Positions 10,701 through 16,730 of a stretch of DNA of 18,576 nucleotides are shown in pieces (position 1 is the first letter of the stretch; each line of letters opens with the position of its first letter). The DNA comes from Saccoglossus kowalevskii. Taxonomy: Eukaryota > Hemichordata > Enteropneusta > Harrimaniidae. A program made the position numbers and the translations under genes. Where the stretch lies: positions 13,205 to 31,780 of the forward strand of contig NW_003124400.1 of assembly GCF_000003605.2 (NCBI RefSeq). Reading direction: 5' to 3'. The notes below the pieces were generated by a model that did no database searches, was not told the origin of the DNA, and saw only the letters and a list, made by a program, of their open reading frames with translations.

Positions 10701-13700
10701 AAGGCGACTATGTGAAGTTACTATGTCAACCACTTAATTGACCAACAACAAAAACATGCCATGACAACACAAGCATTGATAGAAAGTGTTATTGCTTACA
10801 GGATCTGCAATTACATCCATTCCTTGAAGTAATAAAGAGCCTGACAATATCTCACGTACCAAGGCACAGACACCCCTGTTGATTTAAAACACAAACAATT
10901 ATGTTATTATACAAATAGTATGGTTACATTCACACCTGTAAACATTATCAACATTCAACTTCTTTGATAATTGTGGATCAGATGGACATGATACTATACT
11001 GTAAACATTTTAATTTACACTCATAGAAATGTTTGGAATTTTATAAAGACACTCTTCATGATTTTCACTGATTTAGGAAATTAAGATTTCTCATGGCAAC
11101 CAATCTTGATAAATTTTTTGAAAGGTGAGAAAAGTTGACTGAGATGCTTAAAAGGTTAACACTGACAAGAGAGACACCACAGAGAATCAATGACTGTCAC
11201 CCACTGATACACAGTCGTGTAAAATGAAGCATTATATCAATGACTTGTTTCAGATAAGCATGCATCTCATCTCATTCAAAATTTTACTTTTCATAACATG
11301 ATAATGTCCACATTCTATATTTTGTAGTGGAATATTAATACATGTACGAAATATTAATTTTTAATTTATTTTTAAAAAAAAATTTGAAATATTTCTGCAT
11401 ACTGTTTACATTGCTATGACAAAATAATGCATACTCACTTGCACTCCAGGGCATTGCGTGGAAATATATGTGGAAGTAACGCTTCTGTCATCTTTCTGAG
11501 ATACTGTAACTCTGATTTTCTACTGTGCATTGCACAGTGCAGATGCTGTCCCATTAAATCTAAAGTAACTTGTTGAATATCTTCTCCACCTGAAATAAGT
11601 AAAAAACGATAATGATTCAGTTATTCACAACATACCTGTAAACTAAAAACTTCCAGCTTTCATGATGTATTGGAATGACAACAAGAAATGAAAACGTCTC
11701 ACTTTAGTATCAGCCTTCAAAGAGAAGCTTGAAAATTAGAAAACTGAAAATCATGTCAACTAATTTACAAACAGTGATACCATGTCCATTACCGGTAGAC
11801 ATGTAGAAATGTAGGCGGATCACCCATTTTTAACTTATCAAAAAATAATAATAATCAAACATATATAAATACATCATTTATGTTGTTAAAGCTAGATGTA
11901 AAATAGGAGATTTGAAAATAGACAAGGTAAGCAAGAAATATAATATTTTAGTTTGCAGTTACAAATTCATACCCAGATAAAACAGTGATGAATGCAATCA
12001 AATTCAGGAAAACAATCATCATCTTAGCAATAGTTTCTTGTATAAGGCTGTGAGATTTGATTGATTTATACCGGTCCCATCAACATGAAGACTAATTTTT
12101 ACCTTCTTTTCTGCCCTTCATGTAAGAATCAAAATGTGAAAGAGCAGCTTTGATGAGTTTATGAATAATTAAATGTGGTATATCCAGCTGTGAGTAAACA
12201 AAAGAATACATGAGTATTAGAGGTATGAGGAACATGAAAACATGTTCATGGACTCATCACTGTTCATCAATACAGTCAGACAAGGACCCCATAGTCTGCT
12301 TTCCAGACCTCCAATACTAGAGAAGAACTCACATAATACAAGAAAGGGTTCCATTTGTAATAAACATATACAGAAAATACTGTCATTTTTTCATGTCATG
12401 TGATAGTAAGCTTTTGAAAGAATGATGTCATGTGACAACAATAACATATTTTAATAGTAATTACTGTGAGCACAAAAAACTACAACTGTTAACTAAAATG
12501 CACACTACAAACATGATGAAGGCAGAAATCTTACCTTCTTAGCTCTTTTAAGAATAACTGCAACAGCATATCTTAAAGACTGACGAAGAGTTGTCACAAA
12601 CTGTTCATCTGAACTCAAGTCACTGAAAGATAATAATTAGTCACAATCACCAATAAAATAACTGTGCTAATGAATGCATGTAGAAAATCACAGAAGCAAA
12701 CAGTCTAGCTTTCCCGTGTACACTGGGGAAGTTAAGTACATTTAGGATGGTAAATATATATGTAAAATTGTACTTACTGATACCAAACATAGATAAAATT
12801 TTTAAGCACCAACTCTAAAAGCTGAAAAAAAAATCAATATAATTTTTATTACATGTAACTTGTTGGCATTTAAGAATTTAATTAATACAATGGTACAATT
12901 AGTGTCAATTAAATAAACAAACAAACATGGTTTGCATTGGATGAAATTCTTGTTATTTAAACTGTTTTACTGAATATATGTAATTCAATATGAGTACCAC
13001 ATGTGCTCATGCATATAACATAGAGGTATGTCTATAAAATAAAAATAAATAATATTTCAATAAGTGCAATTTTTGGTTTATGTGTACTTAACATTGGTTT
13101 TTAACATTGTCATCTATGTGAAGTTGATTCCACTTTACCTCGGCTATCGCATTATCTACCCTTTGGGGAATATAGAAATTAGCCCATGGTTGTAGAGTTG
13201 TTATAGTTAGTTCTGGTCTGCAACAAAATACAACAAAAAAACTCAGTCTCAATCCTAGTTTGTGTTGTATGTATATATATTGAAGTAAATATGAATAAAA
13301 TAAATTAATTTCTAGCAGAGTGGTAAGCCTTATGGGATCTAGCACATTTGAATTTACAAACGTCGTTTTGCATGTATTAAAATGTGTTTACACTGAAATT
13401 AGAAACAACAACTTTTATACAAAGAAACTTTTATCCTACACTATAATCGTAGGACAGGGAGAAGACCAGTAAACACTCTTTGAGACGCTTGTGAACAAAT
13501 GAAAATCTTTTCACCATTATGTGCTGTGACCCATTTTATAAAGATTTGTTTGTCTGAATCAAATGACCCTATGTATGAGGTAGCGATGTTGAATTACCTG
13601 TGCCTGGTACACTTTTCATCTCCACATATAGAGCAGACCTTAATGGTTTGTACTGGTGTATCACTCACATCTGATGTGACCTGCAACAACACACAAGTAC

Positions 13701-16700
13701 CGGTAGTATAATAATGTAGACATGGCATATACAGTGTTATTCCTAGTTACTGTACACACTCAATAGCTTAGTTCAGGTAAGCGCTCACAGCTCAATACTT
13801 TGAGATTTTCTTTCAAATTTGGAAAAAAAAATCTTACGAAACTAAAGCGATTACAGGACAGTGGCTGTCGCACAAAATGTATTCTAATTTTATGTAAATA
13901 ATGCATTTTTCATGCATTCTGTATGTTGCTATGTGTCCCATATCAAACAGGATGAGATGCAACGACAACCGTTCATTTAATTATCTACCAGGCATTTATT
14001 TCTGTTGTATTTCTTGTCACAGATAAAAACACCCAAAGTAAATTGCGAACTTTTTCCAAAATTTACTAAAAACCCAAAGATGAATTAGTAAAATTACAAT
14101 GGATAACAAAAGATAGATTGTAAATAAACATTGTAAACAAAATAAACAATAGTGTCCCATGATTCTTTGGTGCAATCCCTGGGCTTGGAAGGTTCCCCTT
14201 TAAAAGATGCAACATTTCTGTGAAGCTAAAAAATCTGGTGGTTTCAGCCAAATTGAAAAAAATGTGATTGAGATACTGATTTCATGTTTTTGAACAGACA
14301 TGTCCTTTGCAGTGAAATTCACATTGTAGAATTTCAGAATTTTTCAACTGTAGTAAGTTATACAATTCCAACTTACCAGTTTATTTTTACTTTACATACA
14401 AGACATCTTTAAGGTAGAGATGCAGGTTGGGAGACTATATTTCTAATTGCCTCTAATTACTGTAATTACATGAGTAAAATATACTTTTTACCAATCAAGT
14501 TATATATCATTTGAAAGAGTTTTATTTAAACTTTTGAGTTTTATGGTTTACAATAATGTACAATGATATCAAATTAAGTGGTGTTGATTTTGGGTTAAAA
14601 TCATGCATTTTAGGTGAAAGTGCACTAAAACTTTTGAATGCATACCCTGATTTTAATTTAAGAACACTTATTTAAAACTTCTGTTTACTAGGAACATAAT
14701 GGCTTATTTATTAGTGTTTCCATTAAAAAGTTTTTACGCAGTGCTCTTTGAAACATTCACATTTTATGAATCGTTCACAGTTAACAGAGCCGCTAATTGG
14801 CATCTCTATTGATTTCTGTTCCAGTGAAGACAGTGAAACCATACGAAGCCATTTACTTAGGATAGACCTGAATAATGACCCCTGAAAATTTCATTGAAAA
14901 CAAACTAACCGTCTAGAAGTTGAAATTTTGAGTAAAAAATGAAACTGAGATAATCGCCATTTTGTAAAAAAAAGTTTTAAAACGAATCATTCGCTTCATA
15001 TGTGTAACAAAAACTCCTAGAAATACACTATACATCGTAATTTGCCGATGCTAAATCGTCAGGTAAAAAAATAAAATAAAAATATTTACAATTCGAGGGA
15101 AACGGACGAAAAATCGTCCGCGAAGTCTCAACCGTGCGTGAAAACTGTCATGGCGTTGTGTTATCAATTCCACTGAGGGAGGGACACAATGGATTACGTA
15201 AAGCCGATGACATATTCATACAGTTATATAAACATAGCGATCGCCATTGCGTGGGTTGAGTCTAAATTTACCTTTCCTCAAACCTTTAAAAAATACTTTG
15301 TATGACGCAGTTTCCGTGGACCGTGCGAAGTTAAACGACCAGGTTGAAATGGGCCCTAATATTTTACTACACAACGGCTATTCGCAGTTTTTACTACTCA
15401 ATCACGCAAACGCCGGTGAAATAAATTCAAAATAAAATCACATTGGAAAGAGAACTAATGTAAATCAACCTGGAAATACCTCATTCATAGAGTTCCCAGA
15501 GGTCGCCGATCACGACCATACAACGTAGTTTGCGACAACGCTACCGGTGCATGCTAGCTGACAAAGGGGTTCCCGATTAAGGTAACCAAGATGGCATCGC
15601 AGAGTGCATTTTTCCCGCGGTGTTTAAAAACAGCATCTCATTGCCGATTTTTCGGTAATTTCCAGGGTATTTTTTTTTATTTTTAATTAACCAAGCATTT
15701 TATGTTTGTGTATTTTAACACTGAAAAGTTAGCGATGACAGCAACAACTGTGCTGTTTGTCAGCACGATAATCATTACAGCGAAACAAAAAATGTTTAAA
15801 ATGTTAAAATGCCGTTGGAGTAAAAATTTGTGGAAACATTTTTTAGTTTCGCCCACAATGCGAAAAAGCTTGAAATCTATGCACCAAGAAAACAAAAGAA
15901 ATTGTGGCCTTGTTTTGCACGAAAATTAAATCGCCCTATCGACGCTACCTCCTACATAAAAATAAATGAAAAATCAATTTATTTAAGGGTGAAAAAGTTT
16001 ACTTATCAATTACAAGTGTATGTTTTGTTTCATTCCGCTTGCTCGCTGGAATTGTCTACGTCTTGTCTGTTTTCGTAGTTTGCTAGTTGATCGCGCTTGA
16101 GATAAGTAAACAGAGAGCCAGGACAGGAAGTCGCACACCGGCTGCTCCGTAACTGAGGCCAGCAATTATTTGCATATAACATCAACAGTGACTTGTCAAT
16201 CAAAGAGCAACGTAAACAAACTTTCGGGACTTTTAATCACATACGCGTGCCTCGGTTCCCTATATTTTAAAATTGATTTTTGAGTATGTTCCAGCAATGA
16301 CAATGCTCCGAAATTTTAACACTATCTAGCCAAGACTGTCTGGGTAAGAAAAAGCAAAAAAAAAAAAAATTCACGAAAAGTGCCCACGAACCTGCATCTC
16401 TACCTTAATACACATATCTCAGTATTAAACCTATATATAGATACAACTTTCATGGTCTACTTAGTGTTCAGTTTTGTACTAATATATAACACGGTTATTG
16501 CTTTTTATTTTTTTTATATGAATCCCATGCAATGTTTATAACATTTTTGAAAAGCATTGATTGTGTAAATTAAATGTTCTCAGCGTGTCTGTGGCATTTT
16601 AATGCTTACTTTTTGTTCTCTTCTAAACATGGGTAATAGATTAGGCAATAATGGGTTATTGCTAATAATAAGGTAAGACATCAACAGTCCAGCAACAAAG

Positions 16701-16730
16701 GACCATCCCATCATTAATATGTGCAAGTAG
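4676..16730 (-). CDS. SNX14: Sorting nexin 14 orthologue, central part, 16 exons
   Basis: Minus strand, joined exons: 16730-16610, 13680-13598, 13217-13139, 12821-12778, 12622-12535, 12187-12103, 11589-11439, 10875-10800, 9670-9626, 9268-9185, 8602-8488, 8141-7986, 7225-7168, 5962-5896, 5629-5577, 4762-4676. Each is bounded by AG and GT, and the phases agree at all 15 junctions, giving about 464 codons with no stop. The product resembles vertebrate SNX14 as I remember it: a membrane segment, a CSICGDEKCTRHR motif, a PXA domain (ELVLKNFIYVWY, VREILSGSLLL), an RGS domain (VLQFCLSVEDFN, AYEHAYNLLENTF), then a Pro-rich linker. SNX14 is an endoplasmic reticulum-anchored PXA-RGS-PX nexin acting in lipid droplet and endolysosomal lipid handling; loss in humans causes a cerebellar ataxia. 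SNX13, SNX19 and SNX25 share the layout but fit the sequence less well, especially the Cys motif. Both gene ends are missing from this window. Confidence 0.9.
4775..4788. promoter_or_regulatory. Perfect palindromic X-box-like (RFX) motif
   Basis: GTTGCCATGGCAAC is a perfect 14-bp palindrome equal to the idealised binding site of RFX transcription factors (two GTTGCC half-sites). It ends 13 bases before the e16 acceptor, inside the region where a branch point and pyrimidine tract are expected, and that acceptor is unusually pyrimidine-poor. Binding is inference. Confidence 0.4.
5226..5239. promoter_or_regulatory. Second X-box-like motif
   Basis: GTTGCCATGGAAAC differs from the perfect palindrome at 4775-4788 by one base and still fits the usual X-box pattern. 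It lies 451 bp away in the same intron. Confidence 0.3.
5577..5629 (-). CDS. SNX14: SNX14 exon e15: RGS C-terminal edge
   Basis: 53 bp, acceptor in a long T-run ending TTTGTAG, donor CTCAG/GTGTGT. It encodes YYTMLCGRRLSYDCRPL and two bases more. It corresponds to the end of the RGS domain (SDEYFRQLLCG-like in human, from memory), after which the protein becomes unstructured. Confidence 0.82.
5896..5962 (-). CDS. SNX14: SNX14 exon e14: RGS domain
   Basis: Acceptor TTACTTTGCAG, donor GCA/GTAAGT; 67 bp. It encodes RAYEHAYNLLENTFCPLF then HQSDA. AYEH...LLEN.F.P.F..SD is the terminal RGS helix of SNX14. Confidence 0.93.
5963..7167 (-). other. SNX14 intron e13-e14
   Basis: A 1205-bp intron containing the MITE at 6557-6768. 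A minus-strand open frame of about 85 codons (6142-6399) looks protein-like by composition (VSYRYYKVTNTGKVAISDIG) but has no Met start, no splice fit in phase, and no family I recognise. Confidence 0.6.
6557..6768 (+). mobile_element. MITE copy 1 (TA-flanked, 212 bp)
   Basis: The left end TACTGTGGAATACTTTATTT mirrors the right end AAATAAAGTATTCTACAGTA, and the inverted arms continue inward for about 44 to 54 bp with GAAAATAAATTCCA-type sequence. Both outer ends are TA, as in Tc1/mariner-type MITEs. It has no coding capacity. A second family member in opposite orientation lies at 8225-8437. Confidence 0.85.
7168..7225 (-). CDS. SNX14: SNX14 exon e13: RGS domain
   Basis: Acceptor TTTTATTATAG, donor TTCAG/GTTGGT (a weaker donor than its neighbours). 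58 bp; with e12 it encodes IAEGPYKEVTRLRTSDALF. This matches the IAEGPY..V..L.T...LF segment of SNX14 RGS. Confidence 0.92.
7226..7985 (-). other. SNX14 intron e12-e13
   Basis: A 760-bp intron, most of which is the dispersed repeat described at 7413-7900. Confidence 0.7.
7413..7900 (+). mobile_element. Dispersed SINE- or LINE-tail-like repeat
   Basis: This holds an imperfect internal duplication of about 120 bp (GCTCTGGAACAGCATTAATT at 7417 and GCTCTAGAACCACATTCATT at 7540, both followed by AAAACAAA and TTTTGAAT). Next come an ATGGCTGCTATTCGGCCAT hairpin (7702-7720), a CGCACGCACAGACGCACGGA stretch, a perfect hairpin AGTCCCC/GGGGACT (7872-7893) and a TAATAATAAAA tail. A 3' hairpin plus TAA-rich tail suggests an element copied by LINE machinery. 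No protein is encoded. The left boundary is uncertain. Confidence 0.55.
7986..8141 (-). CDS. SNX14: SNX14 exon e12: RGS domain
   Basis: Acceptor ATTTGCTTTTCAG, donor TCAA/GTAAGT; 156 bp, the longest exon seen. It encodes EDFNRRSLVPELSIDQMVCL, then HQEAQDLYRLYFAPHAIDRI and QFEDDIIGEVKS. The L..EA..LY..Y........I.F...I..E pattern matches the middle RGS helices. As in other SNX14 proteins, whether it has GTPase-activating activity cannot be told from sequence. Confidence 0.93.
8225..8437 (-). mobile_element. MITE copy 2 (TA-flanked, 213 bp), opposite orientation
   Basis: Left end TACTGTAAAACACTTAATTT, right end AAATTAAGTATTCTACAGTA. The internal CCCCAAAAAGTCTTTTCAGC is the reverse complement of the GCTGAAAAGGCTTTTTGGGC word of copy 1, so the two copies are inverted relative to each other. 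It sits in the 346-bp e11-e12 intron, filling more than half of it and ending 50 bp from the e11 donor. Confidence 0.85.
8488..8602 (-). CDS. SNX14: SNX14 exon e11: start of RGS domain
   Basis: Acceptor CTCTTTTGTAG, donor GTAG/GTATGT; 115 bp, phase 0 in, one base out. It encodes ALSLELTDMLKDKMILYHF then MEFMKNEGSLNVLQFCLSV. The L..FM...G....LQF.L.VE.F. pattern is the first helix region of an RGS domain. Confidence 0.92.
8617..9182. repeat. 70-bp tandem array filling SNX14 intron e10-e11
   Basis: Eight 70-bp units start at ACACTTTCAACAAT (8617, 8687, 8757, 8827, 8897, 8967, 9037, 9107), with a final six-base partial at 9177. The units at 9037 and 9107 appear identical; units 1 to 5 differ at a few sites (CGGGACAG versus CGGTCCAG, GGATGTGTT versus GGGCGTATT). 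The host intron is 8603-9184 (582 bp), so only about 16 bases of it are not array. An ORF at 9094-9360 runs out of the array on the non-coding strand and is a shadow. Confidence 0.97.
9185..9268 (-). CDS. SNX14: SNX14 exon e10: PXA-RGS linker
   Basis: 84 bp, phase 0-0, acceptor TATTAATTTCAG and donor TCA/GTAAGTG. It encodes MTACTDAPSPKVCILEAF then YETNHKPRNS. The SP.V..L..F.E....KPRNS pattern resembles the human linker of the same position (SPLVPFLQKF...PRNKKPS, from memory). It is a poorly conserved linker, so the call rests on phase, splice sites and this faint match. Because it is a multiple of three it could be skipped without breaking the frame. Its donor lies right at the edge of the 70-bp tandem array. 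Confidence 0.75.
9269..9625 (-). other. SNX14 intron e9-e10, nothing further seen
   Basis: 357 bp of AT-rich intron; no repeat or ORF of note. Confidence 0.6.
9626..9670 (-). CDS. SNX14: SNX14 exon e9: end of PXA domain
   Basis: A 45-bp phase 0-0 exon with acceptor GTTTTTACAG and donor CCA/GTAAGT. It encodes DMVNKLLLIFFDEEP, continuing directly from the ADP of e8 (ADPDMVNKLLLIFFD). This closes the PXA domain. Confidence 0.9.
9671..10799 (-). other. SNX14 intron e8-e9
   Basis: A 1129-bp intron with a diverged repeat relative (10360-10690). Short frames at 9760-9945 (minus) and 9972-10154 (plus) show no recognisable product. Confidence 0.6.
10360..10690 (+). mobile_element. Diverged relative of the 7413-7900 dispersed repeat
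   Basis: It shares, in the same order, AAAATGACGTGCAT (also at 7595), TGCTAGAAATG (TGCCAGAAATG in the other copy) and a hairpin AATGGCC...CGGCCATT (10594-10613, ATGGCTGCTATTCGGCCAT in the other copy). It lacks the GTCCCC hairpin tail. Similarity between blocks is weak, so boundaries are approximate. Confidence 0.4.
10800..10875 (-). CDS. SNX14: SNX14 exon e8: PXA domain
   Basis: Acceptor AAATCAACAG, donor CCT/GTAAGC; 76 bp. Together with the last two bases of e7 it encodes KGVCALVREILSGSLLL then QGMDVIADP. The REIL......P..D..ADPD segment is strongly conserved in PXA domains. Confidence 0.92.
11439..11589 (-). CDS. SNX14: SNX14 exon e7: PXA domain
   Basis: Acceptor ACTTATTTCAG, donor TGCAA/GTGAGT; 151 bp. 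It encodes GGEDIQQVTLDLMGQHLHCA, then MHSRKSELQYLRKMTEALLP and HIFPRNALEC. The H.A..SR..EL.YLRK.TE.L.P.I.P pattern is diagnostic of the C-terminal half of the SNX14-family PXA domain. Confidence 0.92.
12103..12187 (-). CDS. SNX14: SNX14 exon e6: PXA domain
   Basis: Acceptor TGTTTACTCACAG, donor GAAG/GTAAAA; 85 bp, phase 0 in, one base out. It encodes LDIPHLIIHKLIKAALSHF then DSYMKGRKE, matching the VDIP..I..KL.KA...H helix of the PXA domain. Confidence 0.9.
12535..12622 (-). CDS. SNX14: SNX14 exon e5: PXA domain
   Basis: Acceptor TTATCTTTCAG, donor AAG/GTAAGA; 88 bp. It encodes HDLSSDEQFVTTLRQSLR then YAVAVILKRAKK, aligning with the DE.FV..LR..LR....V...R helix pair of SNX14 PXA. A 155-bp intron separates it from e4. 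Confidence 0.9.
12778..12821 (-). CDS. SNX14: SNX14 exon e4: PXA domain
   Basis: A short 44-bp exon with a strong polypyrimidine tract (T-run then CAG) and donor TCA/GTAAGT. It encodes LLELVLKNFIYVWY plus two bases of the next codon. The ELVL.NF.Y.WY motif is the most conserved signature of PXA domains. Confidence 0.9.
13139..13217 (-). CDS. SNX14: SNX14 exon e3: start of PXA domain
   Basis: Acceptor TTTTGTTGCAG, donor GAG/GTAAAG; 79 bp. The first base completes an Arg codon with e2. It encodes RPELTITTLQPWANFYIP then QRVDNAIAE. The PW...I...VD.A..E pattern is the usual entry to the PXA domain in SNX14-type proteins. Confidence 0.88.
13218..13597 (-). other. SNX14 intron e2-e3, nothing further seen
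   Basis: 380 bp; no repeat or alternative exon recognised. Confidence 0.6.
13598..13680 (-). CDS. SNX14: SNX14 exon e2: Cys-rich motif
   Basis: Acceptor TTGTTGCAG, donor CACAG/GTAATT; 83 bp, enters in phase 0 and leaves two bases (AG). It encodes VTSDVSDTPVQTIK then CSICGDEKCTRHR. The CxxC....C..H spacing just before the PXA domain is the feature that best separates SNX14 from its paralogues; it may bind a metal, but that is inference. It is separated from e1 by a 2.9-kb intron holding a transposable element. Confidence 0.88.
14413..16404. mobile_element. 2-kb non-autonomous DNA transposon, TTAA-flanked
   Basis: The 16-bp terminal inverted repeat GGTAGAGATGCAGGTT (14413-14428) is matched perfectly by its complement at 16389-16404. 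Both outer sides carry TTAA (14409-14412 and 16405-16408), the target duplication of piggyBac- and Kolobok-type elements; a TA duplication with slightly longer ends cannot be excluded. No transposase is evident: the frames at 15247-15435, 15702-15929 and 15830-16078 are short and unrecognised. The middle (about 15000-16260) is visibly richer in CpG than the rest of the window, with a CGGACG/CGTCCG hairpin at 15103-15120, which suggests a younger age or different origin. Confidence 0.8.
15591..15686 (+). other. Short ORF with promoter-like start context inside the TTAA element
   Basis: A 31-codon frame beginning MASQSAFFPRCLKTASHC starts at an ATG embedded in CCAAGATGGC, a match to the AAGATGGC initiator/YY1-type motif. 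A possible donor TCCAGG/GTATTT follows near 15668, and an acceptor ATCATTACAG at 15780 would join it in frame to a 50-codon frame ending at 15929. It is not recognisable as any protein, and coding is unproven. Confidence 0.2.
16610..16730 (-). CDS. SNX14: SNX14 exon e1: membrane anchor
   Basis: Acceptor TCTCTTTCAG, donor AAA/GTAAGC. The exon is 121 bp: one base completing a codon, then 40 codons. It encodes a hydrophobic helix, LHILMMGWSFVAGLLMSYL, followed by NNPLLPNLLPMFRREQK. This matches the second hydrophobic segment and the following PxSLLPN-like turn of the SNX14 N-terminal anchor, which sits in the endoplasmic reticulum membrane. The exon starts with two codon bases owed by an earlier exon, so at least one coding exon lies upstream. 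An ORF reading with a start inside the preceding intron (MKNRSFFIS...) is possible on paper but passes through the acceptor polypyrimidine tract, so I reject it. Confidence 0.88.

Larger units (their letters stand above)
10876..13138 (-). other. SNX14 introns e3-e8, no extra features seen
   Basis: Between the small exons e4 to e7 the introns are 563, 513, 347, 155 and 317 bp. I see AT-rich sequence only, apart from the words ACCGGT at 11791 and 12070. Confidence 0.6.
13681..16609 (-). other. SNX14 intron e1-e2, host of a 2-kb element
   Basis: A 2929-bp intron. The part 13681-14408 shows no feature besides ACCGGT at 13699; 14413-16404 is the TTAA-flanked element; 16409-16609 is plain intron. 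Confidence 0.6.
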
